IMG/VR virus record: IMGVR_UViG_3300013093_000091
Coordinates: 1 to 42,396 of that record
From: a virus
Direction: 5' to 3' (one strand)
Length of the DNA stretch: 42,396 bases
The translations under genes were made by a program, and so were the position numbers. Position 1 is the first letter of the stretch. Each line of letters starts with the position of its first letter. The notes beneath the pieces are model-generated. The model saw only the letters and a program-made list of their open reading frames with translations. It had not been told where the DNA came from and did no database searches. This document shows positions 1-8,955 of this stretch, one piece after another.

Positions 1-960
1 GCTTCACAAAATTTGATAGGTGCTGGCTCAAATGCTATTAATGTAGCTAGTAACTTATCGAGTGCATTGAGCGCAGGATACGCTAGCGGGGGTGTAATGA
101 GCGCCATTCGCAGTATTGATTTACCAACTGCTGGTGCGGCTGTTGGAGATATTGTTAGTGCAGTAGCCACGTTTGGCGGTGATGCAAATGCTAACGATTG
201 GCGTGTTAGAATGAGCTTGCCAACTTGGCCTAGTTTTTCTTCTAGTCCTGTACTTAAACCTTTGAAAGACGCAGGCGGATTAATTTTTCCTTACACTCCT
301 CAGATTACAATTACAAGTAAAGCTAGCTATACCAATATTCCAGTAACGCATACAAACTATACGTTTAAAGCATTTCAAAGTAGTGATCCTGGTGAAATAC
401 AAATTACTGCACCTATGAACGTTGAAGATGCTACACAAGGATTGTATTGGATTGCCGCGGTTCATTATTTACGTAGCCTTACCAAAATGTTCAGCGGAAA
501 TGATCCAAAGGCAGGCAATCCTCCGCCGGTTGTTATGCTTAACGGCTATGGAAATTATGTTTTTAAAAATGTGCCAGTAGTAGTTACAAGTTTTACAACA
601 CAATTAGATTCTAGTTGCGATTATATCGGTGTTAATGTTGTAGGTAGTGCTGCCGGATCTACAGAAGGCGTAGCCGATTCTATCGGAGGTCTTGCAAGTA
701 GTTTAGGAGGAGCCATTCCAGGCATCAGTGGTATTACAGATACTATAAGTAATATCGCCGGCGGAGTTGGACAAGTTGCCGCTCTTGCAGGAACATTTGG
801 ATTAGGCGGAACTACCAGTGGAGGTGTAACACACGTTCCTACTAAGAGTAGCTTTAGTGTAACATTGCAACCAATGTACAGCAGAAATAGCGTTAAAAAC
901 TTTAGTCTTGATAGATTCGTTCAAGGCGGATATCTTAATAATTCTTTTGGATATATCTAA
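1..960 (+). CDS. Baseplate tail-tube junction/initiator-like protein (5' partial)
   Basis: The reading frame is open from base 1 (Ala-Ser-Gln-Asn precede the TTG at 13), so the true start lies outside the window and the visible 319 codons are a fragment. The N-terminal part is small-residue rich (Ala/Gly/Ser). The core around visible residues 60-220 reads like tail-tube-fold proteins of T4-like baseplates: FPYTPQITI, a YTFKAFQSSDPGEIQITAP strand pair, then a WIAAVHYLRSLTKMFSG helix and KNVPVVVTSF. The C-terminal third is again Gly/Ser rich. It ends one base before the gp53 gene. Position beside gp53 and the hub suggests the gp48/gp54 class that caps the baseplate and starts tube polymerisation. 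That assignment rests on fold-like patterns and context, not on a diagnostic motif; a general tail protein is the alternative. Confidence 0.5.
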   Translation, partial: ASQNLIGAGSNAINVASNLSSALSAGYASGGVMSAIRSIDLPTAGAAVGDIVSAVATFGGDANANDWRVRMSLPTWPSFSSSPVLKPLKDAGGLIFPYTPQITITSKASYTNIPVTHTNYTFKAFQSSDPGEIQITAPMNVEDATQGLYWIAAVHYLRSLTKMFSGNDPKAGNPPPVVMLNGYGNYVFKNVPVVVTSFTTQLDSSCDYIGVNVVGSAAGSTEGVADSIGGLASSLGGAIPGISGITDTISNIAGGVGQVAALAGTFGLGGTTSGGVTHVPTKSSFSVTLQPMYSRNSVKNFSLDRFVQGGYLNNSFGYI

Positions 961-961
961 C

Positions 962-1264
962 ATGGCAGCAAATTATACAAATGTTAGTCCTTGGTATACA
1001 ACTCCAATTACTAACAACTATTTAGATGTACTGACTATTAGACCAGTACCAGCATCTGCCGACGATTTTTTATATACAATACAACCTCAATATACTTACA
1101 GACCAGATTTATTAGCATTTGATTTGTATAAAAATGCAGGACTTTGGTGGGTGTTTATACAACGTAATCTTGATGTATTACAAGATCCTATACTTGATTT
1201 TGTTCCTGGCGCACAAATCTATATACCACAAGGTACAGGGTTAGCAACATTATTAGGATTATAA
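962..1264 (+). CDS. 53: Baseplate wedge protein gp53
   Basis: A 100-residue protein starting at the ATG at 962. The frame is open further upstream, but that part overlaps the preceding gene, and the ATG follows its stop by one base. The sequence carries the LysM-like gp53 signature: DLLAFDLYKNAGLWWVFIQRN, then DPILDFVPGAQIYIP near the C-terminus. In T4, gp53 clamps wedge subunits together; the T4 protein is about twice as long, so this is a minimal version holding only the LysM-like part. The ribosome binding site is weak (GGAT), and coupling to the upstream gene is likely. Family call is fairly sure; the exact wedge contacts are inferred. Confidence 0.82.
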   Translation: MAANYTNVSPWYTTPITNNYLDVLTIRPVPASADDFLYTIQPQYTYRPDLLAFDLYKNAGLWWVFIQRNLDVLQDPILDFVPGAQIYIPQGTGLATLLGL

Positions 1265-1265
1265 A

Positions 1266-3554
1266 ATGAGTTTAGATAACGTTTCTGGATTAATTGATTC
1301 GGCAACTGCAACAATTCAGTCTGGTGTTACGGCTGTTGGTAATACAGTATCGAGTATTGGCTCGAGTGTAAGTAGTATTGTATCACAAGGTCCTGCTAGT
1401 GCGTTAAGTGGAATCGGTGATACAATATCTGGAATTTTTCAATCGTTATCAAGTTTCATTAAACCATTAAGTGGAGTAGCATTACCAATTCCTAATCCTC
1501 TATTTGCCTATGCAAGTTATGATTATATTCTTGGTATCGGTGTATTAACAGATGCACAGCTTAACAACCCATCATCATATATTAGTTCAAATAGTTATCC
1601 TTTAATATGTAAATCAGCAAATGCAAGTCCTAGTAATAGAATTAACACTCCATACGGAAAATTTGATTTTTTTATAGACAATTTAGAAATGAAAGGTGTG
1701 TTAACAGGGCAAGGCGGAAAAAATTCAAGTCTTACAAACATATCATTTGATATTATTGAACCATATAGTATGGGCCTATTTTATATTGCTTGCCAACAAG
1801 CGGCTCAACAAACAGGGCATGATAACTGGCGTGATGCTCCATTTTTACTTACAGTTGATTTTGCTGGTAATACAGAAACTGGTAGTATGGTTAGTATTCC
1901 TGGCACTAGTCGTAAAGTTGTTTTTAAATTTACTAATTTAACTATGAAGGTTAATGAAAAAGGTGCAACATATAATTGTGAAGCATTCGTGCAAGGAGCT
2001 CAAGCACATACTTCAGAATATGCAAGTCTTAAAACAGACGTATCTGTTAAAGGTACAACTGTACAAGAAGTTTTACAAACAGGAGATAAAAGTTTACAAG
2101 TTGCTGTTAATCAACGTTTACAAAAATTAAAACAAGATAAAGTTGTTGATGTTCCTGATGAAATTATTATTTTATTTCCTAAAGATATTTCATCAGGTAC
2201 GACTGGTTCTACACAATCAACTGATTCAGAAAATAACACTACTGCAACACAGTCAGTTGATTCACCAACAGCGCAAGCAGTTTTTACTAAGTTAGGATTG
2301 CAACGTAGTGCAAGTAATAAAACATTAGTGCAAGCATCGACAGATTGTAATGCTATTGGTTCTGCTTCGCTTACCTTTGATGAAATTAAAAAAGGAGATC
2401 CTAGTTTTGGTTCAGAAAATCAAATCTATGATTCAACAACAAAAACATATATTCGCGGAAAAAATACAATAGATCCTAAAAGCAGTGAATTTAAATTTAC
2501 TCAAGACAGTGATATTCCTAATGCTATCAATCAAGTACTGTTAAAGAGCGATTATGCAAACAAAGCATTGGATGCCGCAAATGTAACTCCTGAAGGTATG
2601 CGACAATGGTGGCGCATAGACACACAAGTGTATAATATTGGAACTACTCAGAAAGCTACTGGTAAAAAACCTAAATTAATTGTATATCGAGTAGTACCTT
2701 TCCAAGCACATACTAGTAAAGTAATGCCTCCTAATACTAAAGCCCCGGGTTTTGAAAATTTAAAAGCACAAGCCGCTAAAGTTTACAATTACATATATAC
2801 TGGAAAAAACGTAGATGTTATAAAATTTGATATAGAATACAATGCAAGTTTTAGTACAAGTTTGCCAGCTGGCAGTTTAGCAAATACACAAGATAATAAG
2901 AATGCGGCAGCTCAAGGCGGTGCAAAAGAAAAAACAGTTCCAACAGTTACAGTATTAGAACCTGGATCAAATCCTTCATCAAAGTTGGGAACAAATCCAA
3001 CACAAAACAAATATTCTGGAACAACACAAGCTACTGATAAAAAAGGTGGTGGTGGATCAGAAGATCAAAAAACTCGCGCGGCACGTATATGGCACGATGC
3101 AATTAATGGCGGAACAGACATGCTACAACTTAATATGGAAATTATAGGAGATCCATATTATATAATGCAAAGCGGTGCTGGCAATTATACATCTCCTCCA
3201 AGCCAATACAGCAATGTTAATGCAGACGGAACTATGAATTATCAAAACGGAGAAGTTGATATTATAGTTAATTTTAGAACTCCTATTGATATTAATCAAA
3301 CCACAGGATTATACGATTTTGGCGGCTCTGCAGGATCTAGCGCACCTATAATGGCGTTTAGCGGATTGTATTGTATAAACAATGTTACTAGTCACTTTAA
3401 ACAAGGAAAGTTTACACAAACACTAGAAGGTTTTAGAAGACCAGGACAAGAATTAACTGCAACTGGTAAACCATTATCTACATCAGATAGTAAAGTTAAT
3501 GCAAATAATCCAGATGGTACTGGAGATAAAACCGCCGCTCCTAGCAATGGATAA
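1266..3554 (+). CDS. Baseplate hub-like structural protein
   Basis: A 762-residue protein starting at ATG 1266, one base after the gp53 stop, with AGGA a few bases upstream. Residues 1-70 are Ser/Gly/Ile rich, like the N-terminus of the first gene. Residues 80-270 look like a tube-like beta domain (FDFFIDNLEMKG, ISFDIIEPYSMGLFYIA, KVVFKFTNLTMKVNEKG). A polar Ser/Thr/Gln linker follows near residue 310. The C-terminal 150 residues contain MEIIGDPYYIMQSGAGNY and GLYCINNVTSHFKQGKFTQTLEGFRR, a pattern typical of hub proteins whose last strand leads into the spike. Directly downstream is the gp5-like spike, which fits a gp27-type hub role, although T4 gp27 is only about half this length. Function is inferred from context and pattern. 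Confidence 0.55.
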   Translation: MSLDNVSGLIDSATATIQSGVTAVGNTVSSIGSSVSSIVSQGPASALSGIGDTISGIFQSLSSFIKPLSGVALPIPNPLFAYASYDYILGIGVLTDAQLNNPSSYISSNSYPLICKSANASPSNRINTPYGKFDFFIDNLEMKGVLTGQGGKNSSLTNISFDIIEPYSMGLFYIACQQAAQQTGHDNWRDAPFLLTVDFAGNTETGSMVSIPGTSRKVVFKFTNLTMKVNEKGATYNCEAFVQGAQAHTSEYASLKTDVSVKGTTVQEVLQTGDKSLQVAVNQRLQKLKQDKVVDVPDEIIILFPKDISSGTTGSTQSTDSENNTTATQSVDSPTAQAVFTKLGLQRSASNKTLVQASTDCNAIGSASLTFDEIKKGDPSFGSENQIYDSTTKTYIRGKNTIDPKSSEFKFTQDSDIPNAINQVLLKSDYANKALDAANVTPEGMRQWWRIDTQVYNIGTTQKATGKKPKLIVYRVVPFQAHTSKVMPPNTKAPGFENLKAQAAKVYNYIYTGKNVDVIKFDIEYNASFSTSLPAGSLANTQDNKNAAAQGGAKEKTVPTVTVLEPGSNPSSKLGTNPTQNKYSGTTQATDKKGGGGSEDQKTRAARIWHDAINGGTDMLQLNMEIIGDPYYIMQSGAGNYTSPPSQYSNVNADGTMNYQNGEVDIIVNFRTPIDINQTTGLYDFGGSAGSSAPIMAFSGLYCINNVTSHFKQGKFTQTLEGFRRPGQELTATGKPLSTSDSKVNANNPDGTGDKTAAPSNG

Positions 3555-3566
3555 CAAGGTATATAA

Positions 3567-4979
3567 ATGACAGATAAGAATTATGATTACGTACCTTCGG
3601 GCGATGCAGAACAAAAACCTGGCCCGTTTTTAGCAAGGATTGTCAGTAATCTCGATCCTACTTACATGGGAATTTTAGAAGTTGAAATTCTAAGACCAGC
3701 AGGTGGTGATGGAGTTGAAAGTCAATTACACCAAGTAAAATACATGAGTCCGTTTTATGGAGTTACTGGTGTTAAGTATGTTCAGCAAGATCCTAACGAT
3801 TATAATAATACACAAAAAAGTTATGGAATGTGGATGATTCCTCCTGATCCAGGAACTACAGTTGTTGTATTTTTTATCGATGGGGATCCTCGTCAAGGTT
3901 ATTGGATAGGATGCGTTCAAGATGAAAATATGAATTTTATGTTGCCAGGTATTGCGGCCACACAAAATACTGTTGAAGGAGATTATCCTAGAGCACCTGT
4001 TGCAGAATACAATAAACAAGTTAATGATACTCCTAGCGATCCAACACAAATTAAAAAACCTACACATCCATTAGCAGATGTATTAAACAGTCAAGGTTTA
4101 ATTAATGATGATATCCGCGGTCTTACTACTAGTAGTGCAAGACGTGAAGCACCTAGTATGGTGTTTGGAATTAGCACACCTGGACCGCTTGATAAACGTC
4201 CTGGCGCAAAACAAGGCCCAGTTGGAAAAATAGAACATTTAATTCCAAATGCTCCAGTAAGTCGTCTTGGCGGAACAACTTTTGTAATGGATGACGGCGA
4301 CGATAAATTTTTAAGGATGACAAAAGCAGGAGATGGTCCTCCAACTTATGCCGCAGTAGAACAAGGAGACACTAGCGGTGATCCAACAATTCCTCATAAC
4401 GAGCTAGTACGTATTCGTACACGAACTGGTCATCAAATTCTTTTGCATAATAGCGAAGATTTAATTTATATTACTAACAGTCGTGGCACTGCTTGGATAG
4501 AATTAACTAGTAATGGAAAAATTGATATCTATGCAAAAGATAGCATTAGCTTGCATACAGAGAATGATTTTAATATTACTGCTGACAGAGATATTAATTT
4601 TACTGCCGCAAATAATATTAATCTAAATGCTGGTGTTAACTTTAATGCTACTGCCGGAACTAACTATGAAATTAAAGCAGGAGCAGACGGGAAGTTAACC
4701 ACAGGCGGAAATAGTAATATTAATGCTGGCGGAAATCACGTTGAGACTGCATCTGAAATTCACATGAACGGCCCGGCTGCCGATACTGCTCAAGATGCTC
4801 CTAAAGCTGGAAGAATACCGCAAACAGAACCTTGGGCTGGACACGAAAATTTAGATCCTGCTAGCTTTACACCAGATAATACTCAAGCTACTGATAGTCC
4901 AACAACACCTGCTCCGGCAGCATTTGGTATGTATACAACAACTACAGATACTTTTAACAAAGTTCAAGGAGGAAGTTAA
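3567..4979 (+). CDS. 5: gp5-like baseplate central spike protein, lysozyme domain absent
   Basis: A 470-residue protein. Residues 18-120 resemble the gp5/VgrG OB-fold (PGPFLARIVSNLDPTYMG, then PPDPGTTVVVFFIDGDPRQGYWIG). Residues 278-400 form the spike: VRIRTRTGHQILLHNSEDLIYI and TAWIELTSNGKIDIYAKDSI lead into short alternating repeats (FNITADRDINFTAANNINLNA) ending at HMNG, the usual triple-stranded beta-helix pattern. A Pro/Thr-rich tail follows. T4 gp5 carries a lysozyme domain between OB-fold and helix; here residues 125-235 are a Pro-rich linker with no lysozyme catalytic pattern. The protein should sit at the tip of the hub and pierce the outer membrane. ATG 3567 has AAGG upstream. The gene overlaps gp25 by one base (TAATG). 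Confidence 0.83.
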   Translation: MTDKNYDYVPSGDAEQKPGPFLARIVSNLDPTYMGILEVEILRPAGGDGVESQLHQVKYMSPFYGVTGVKYVQQDPNDYNNTQKSYGMWMIPPDPGTTVVVFFIDGDPRQGYWIGCVQDENMNFMLPGIAATQNTVEGDYPRAPVAEYNKQVNDTPSDPTQIKKPTHPLADVLNSQGLINDDIRGLTTSSARREAPSMVFGISTPGPLDKRPGAKQGPVGKIEHLIPNAPVSRLGGTTFVMDDGDDKFLRMTKAGDGPPTYAAVEQGDTSGDPTIPHNELVRIRTRTGHQILLHNSEDLIYITNSRGTAWIELTSNGKIDIYAKDSISLHTENDFNITADRDINFTAANNINLNAGVNFNATAGTNYEIKAGADGKLTTGGNSNINAGGNHVETASEIHMNGPAADTAQDAPKAGRIPQTEPWAGHENLDPASFTPDNTQATDSPTTPAPAAFGMYTTTTDTFNKVQGGS

Positions 4980-5422
4980 TGGCTTCTACATTATATAAAA
5001 AGATAGTTTTACCAGCAGTTTCTTCTCGAGCACCTGATATTTCTGGATCTAAAACCTATAGAGGATTTAGTACTGTTAGTACTGATACTGAGAATTTTGC
5101 ATTGTATGATTATCAACTGATTAAACAGGATTTGCTAAATCATTTTTATGTTCGTCAGGGTGAAAGACTAATGCAACCAGAATTTGGCACAATTATTTGG
5201 GATCTATTGTTTGAACCTTTAACAGATATAGTTAAAGATTTAATATTACAAAATGTTAATGAAATCATAAATTATGATCCTAGAGTTCAAGCTGGAAATG
5301 TAGTTATAACACCTTATGATACCGGGCTACAAATAGAGTGTACGCTAATATATAGTCAATATAACCTGCAAGAACAGTTGCAATTACGGTTTGATCAAGC
5401 CAACGGACTACTTGTACAATAA
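4979..5422 (+). CDS. 25: Baseplate wedge protein gp25
   Basis: A 147-residue protein of the gp25/gpW-like family. The key stretch is VRQGERLMQPEFGTIIWDLLFEPLTDIVKDLI, with INYDPRV following: the conserved 'G.R.m.P.fGt.i..llFEp' core and the helix after it. T4 gp25 is 132 residues, so this is near full family length. In contractile tails it forms part of the inner wedge core that starts sheath polymerisation. The start is set by a strong AAGGAGG at 4966-4972 and by a TAATG overlap with the spike gene, so the two are probably translationally coupled. The identification is firm. Confidence 0.92.
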   Translation: MASTLYKKIVLPAVSSRAPDISGSKTYRGFSTVSTDTENFALYDYQLIKQDLLNHFYVRQGERLMQPEFGTIIWDLLFEPLTDIVKDLILQNVNEIINYDPRVQAGNVVITPYDTGLQIECTLIYSQYNLQEQLQLRFDQANGLLVQ

Positions 5423-5443
5423 ACTACGCACATAATTTTAATC

Positions 5444-5451
5444 GATAAATA
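5444..5451 (+). promoter_or_regulatory. T4-type late promoter motif (GATAAATA) before gp6
   Basis: GATAAATA lies in the 47-base gap between gp25 and gp6, ending 18 bases before the gp6 ATG, with AGGA at 5460-5463 between them. It matches 7 of 8 bases of the T4 late -10 element TATAAATA. The same octamer appears upstream of two other virion gene blocks in this window and was not noticed elsewhere. Late use is inferred from the motif and from the structural genes it precedes. Confidence 0.65.
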
Positions 5452-5469
5452 TCATTATTAGGATACATT

Positions 5470-8400
5470 ATGAGCTCAACGGATAGACTAAACAACCTGC
5501 TAGTGAGCGAAGACTGGCAAAAAATTTATCAATCATTTAAAAACGCAGACTTCCAAAGCTACGATTTTGAAAATCTGCGCCGTACAATGATCAATTATAT
5601 CCGTACGAATTTTCCAGAAGATTTTAATGATTATATCGAAAGTTCGGAATATCTAGCGTTAATCGATGTCATTGCTTTTCTTGGGCAAAGTATTGCATTT
5701 CGTGTTGATTTAAATGCTCGTGAAAACTTTTTAGAACTAGCAGAGCGCCGTGATAGTGTATTACGTTTAGCTCGTATGATAGGTTATAATCCTAGTAGAA
5801 ACGTTCCAGCAAGTGGTTTATTAAAAGTAAATGCAATAAGCACAACAGAAACTGTATTAGATAGTAATGGAATTAATCTAGCAGGACAATATATTACTTG
5901 GAACGATCCAAGTAATATTAATTGGTACGATCAATTTATTAAAATAATTAATTCAGCATTATTGACAACTAATCAATTTGGCAATCCAATTGATCAAGCT
6001 AGCATTTATGGTATTAGTGCCGGACAATATAGATTTAATGGTGCTAATAACAACGTTCCTGTTTATAGTTTTAGTAAAACTGTAGCTGGACGAGTAATGA
6101 ATTTTGAAATAACCAGTACTACATTTGCAAATCAATCATACATTTACGAAGAACCTCCTTCGATTGGCAATCAAATTGCATGTGTTTATCGTGATGACGG
6201 CTTTGGAGCCGGTAGTCCTAACACAGGATTCTTTTTTAACTTCACACAAGGTACATTAAATCAAGCAACCTTCATAGTTAATCAGCCTACAAGTAACGAA
6301 ACAATCGATATTGATACTCAGAATATTAATAATACTGATGTATGGCTATGGCAATTAAATCAAAGTACAGGATTAGAGGATACGCTTTGGTCTCAAGTTC
6401 CTGCTCTAACAGGTAATAATATTATCTATAATAGCTTAAACAATAAAATAAAAACAATTTATAGTGTTATTACTCGAGCTAACGATACAGTATCGTTATC
6501 ATTTTCTGATGGAACATTCGGACAATTACCATTAGGAAATTTTAGAGTTTATTACAGAACCAGTAATAATTTAACATATACAATTAATGCTTCGGATATT
6601 TTAAATGTTTTAATTACAATTCCTTACACAAGTAGTAAAGGCCAAACTGAAACTTTAACATTAAGTCTTGGACTAGTTACTAGCGTTTCTAATAGTTCTG
6701 CAACTGAAACAAATGCAAGTATTAAAACCAATGCTCCACAAACATATTATACACAAAATCGTATGGTTACTGGAGAAGACTATAACATCAGTCCATTATC
6801 AGTTACACAAAAAGTTGCTAAAGTTAAATCTATTAATAGAACAGCTAGCGGTATTAGCCGTTATTTTGATTTAGTTGATCCAACTGGAAAATATTCTAGT
6901 ACTAATTTGTTTGGTGACGATGGAATTATCTATCAAGAATCTTATACATCAACTACTAATTTTTCTTATCTAACTAAAACTGATATCGAAGGTATAATTT
7001 ACAACACTATATTTCCAATATTAAATACTCCTGATTTACGTAATTTTTATTATGCAAATTACATTAACTATATTACAGAAAGTCTTAATATTTCTTGGTA
7101 TAATAAAACTAGCGATAGCAATAGCAGTACAGGATATGTAGGATCTTCATCAGACGCAGTACCATATAAAGTTGGATCGTATACAAGTACGGATTTAAAA
7201 TATTTTACTACTGGTGCGTTAGCAAAATTTGTAGCACCTACTGGTCAATATTTTAATACAAACAACGACAATAAATTATTGTCAATACCAGTTGTTAACG
7301 GAGTTCAACAAGCTCTGCCTTCAGGCGGAACAACTTATATTTGGGCTCAAGTAGTATCTATTACTACAGACGGAACAGCTAGCGGTACTGGTCTGTTATC
7401 AACAGGGTTTGGTCCAATAACGCTTAACAAGATTGTTCCAACTGGAGCTGTAATTAATCAAATTATTCCACAGTTAAATGTGACAATACAAGCATCAGTT
7501 GTTACAACAATGATTGATTTAATTTTTAATAACAAGCCATTTGGCCTTCGTTATGATGCTACTACACAAAGCTGGCAAATTATTTTTGAAACTAACTTGA
7601 ATACTACTAGTGCATTTAGTTTAGGTAATCAAGGAGATATTACTAATTCGCAGTTAGATTCTAGTTGGATATTATTGTTTACAACTAACAATCAGTATTA
7701 TACTGTAAATTCTCGTTTACTGCGCTACATCTTTGAAAGCAATAAAGAAATAACTTTCTATTTTGATAGTACACAAAAAGTGTATGACACAGTAACTAGC
7801 AATACAATTTTAGATAGTTTAAAAATTTTAAGCATCAATACTCAGCCGGATAATACAATCCCATTTACAACTGATATGGCTTGGCAAATTATCAGCGAAT
7901 ATAACGGTGCAGATGGATATACAGATCCAAGTAAAATTGTTGTAGCATTTGCTGACAGTGAAAATAATGGTATCGTAGATAACCCACAATTATTTTTAGA
8001 TATTGTTTCTCCAACAACTAATAGTTTACAAAAATACATCATTCAACAAAAATATTTAATAAGTGCCGGACAAGAAGATTATCAATATGTTAGCAATGCT
8101 GACAATACTGTGATAATTTTAAGTACTCAAAGTAACGTTGGATCTTTGACTCAATATACTGACGGACAATATTTTTATTTTGTTGATAAACAAGTCGTAA
8201 AAAAATACGATGCATCAACAAGCACTTTAAATCCGACACTTGATTATAAAGTATTTGTTGGACGTGACAATTTAAAATTTCAATATATTCATAATGCTGA
8301 CTATGATAGTCGAATCGATCCAGGTGCAAGTAACATCATGGACATTTATGTATTAACTACAGCATATGATACACAATTTAGACAATGGTTATCAGGAGCA

Positions 8401-8955
8401 AACGTTGATGAACCATTGCCTCCAAGTAGTACAGAACTTAATAATTTATTAGGTACAGACTTAAATTTAATTAAATCTATTTCGGATGAAATTGTATATC
8501 ATCCAGTTAGTTATATTTTATTATTTGGATCACAAGCCGACCTTAGTTTGCAAGCTACATTTAATGTAGTAAGAAACCCAAGTAGTACTGCAAGTGATAA
8601 TGACATTATTTCAAGAATAATCACAGCAATTAATCAATTCTTTGCTCTTGAAAATTGGAATTTTGGAGATACATTCTATTTTTCAGAATTATCGACTTAC
8701 GTTGTAACACAATTATTACCAGATATTACTAATTTTGTAATTGTTCCTAAACAAGGAAATCAGTATTTTGGCAGTTTATTTGAAATCCAATGCCCTAGCA
8801 ATAAAATATTCATCAGTTGTGCAACAGCATCTGATATTAATATTGTTGCAGGGCTAACATCTGATAATTTAAAAACAGTAACAGGTTCAGCATTAAATTC
8901 AGTAGTAACAAATCAAAACATTACTAGTGCAACATTCGGAGTAACTAATGGCTAA
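5470..8955 (+). CDS. 6: Baseplate wedge protein gp6
   Basis: An 1161-residue protein. The N-terminus has the typical gp6 opening: DRLNNLLVSEDWQKIYQSF, then NFPEDFNDYIESSEYLALIDVIAFLGQSIAFRVDLNARENFLELAERRDSVL broken over residues 50-100. In T4 this region builds the gp6 ring that links wedges. Near residues 350-450 FSDGTFGQLPLGNFRVYYRTSN and RMVTGEDYNISPL match the baseplate-J-like core. The C-terminus (HPVSYILLFGSQADLSLQATFNV, WNFGDTFYFSELSTYVV) resembles the gp6 dimerisation end. T4 gp6 is about 660 residues, so roughly 500 extra residues lie in the middle. ATG 5470 has AGGA six bases upstream and a late-type promoter. Its last 8 bases overlap the giant gene. Confidence 0.88.
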   Translation: MSSTDRLNNLLVSEDWQKIYQSFKNADFQSYDFENLRRTMINYIRTNFPEDFNDYIESSEYLALIDVIAFLGQSIAFRVDLNARENFLELAERRDSVLRLARMIGYNPSRNVPASGLLKVNAISTTETVLDSNGINLAGQYITWNDPSNINWYDQFIKIINSALLTTNQFGNPIDQASIYGISAGQYRFNGANNNVPVYSFSKTVAGRVMNFEITSTTFANQSYIYEEPPSIGNQIACVYRDDGFGAGSPNTGFFFNFTQGTLNQATFIVNQPTSNETIDIDTQNINNTDVWLWQLNQSTGLEDTLWSQVPALTGNNIIYNSLNNKIKTIYSVITRANDTVSLSFSDGTFGQLPLGNFRVYYRTSNNLTYTINASDILNVLITIPYTSSKGQTETLTLSLGLVTSVSNSSATETNASIKTNAPQTYYTQNRMVTGEDYNISPLSVTQKVAKVKSINRTASGISRYFDLVDPTGKYSSTNLFGDDGIIYQESYTSTTNFSYLTKTDIEGIIYNTIFPILNTPDLRNFYYANYINYITESLNISWYNKTSDSNSSTGYVGSSSDAVPYKVGSYTSTDLKYFTTGALAKFVAPTGQYFNTNNDNKLLSIPVVNGVQQALPSGGTTYIWAQVVSITTDGTASGTGLLSTGFGPITLNKIVPTGAVINQIIPQLNVTIQASVVTTMIDLIFNNKPFGLRYDATTQSWQIIFETNLNTTSAFSLGNQGDITNSQLDSSWILLFTTNNQYYTVNSRLLRYIFESNKEITFYFDSTQKVYDTVTSNTILDSLKILSINTQPDNTIPFTTDMAWQIISEYNGADGYTDPSKIVVAFADSENNGIVDNPQLFLDIVSPTTNSLQKYIIQQKYLISAGQEDYQYVSNADNTVIILSTQSNVGSLTQYTDGQYFYFVDKQVVKKYDASTSTLNPTLDYKVFVGRDNLKFQYIHNADYDSRIDPGASNIMDIYVLTTAYDTQFRQWLSGANVDEPLPPSSTELNNLLGTDLNLIKSISDEIVYHPVSYILLFGSQADLSLQATFNVVRNPSSTASDNDIISRIITAINQFFALENWNFGDTFYFSELSTYVVTQLLPDITNFVIVPKQGNQYFGSLFEIQCPSNKIFISCATASDINIVAGLTSDNLKTVTGSALNSVVTNQNITSATFGVTNG

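Noticed and set aside
3562-3569. TATAAATG, close to the T4 late motif, before the spike gene
   Set aside because: It includes the ATG start itself, so a transcript from it would lack the start codon region.
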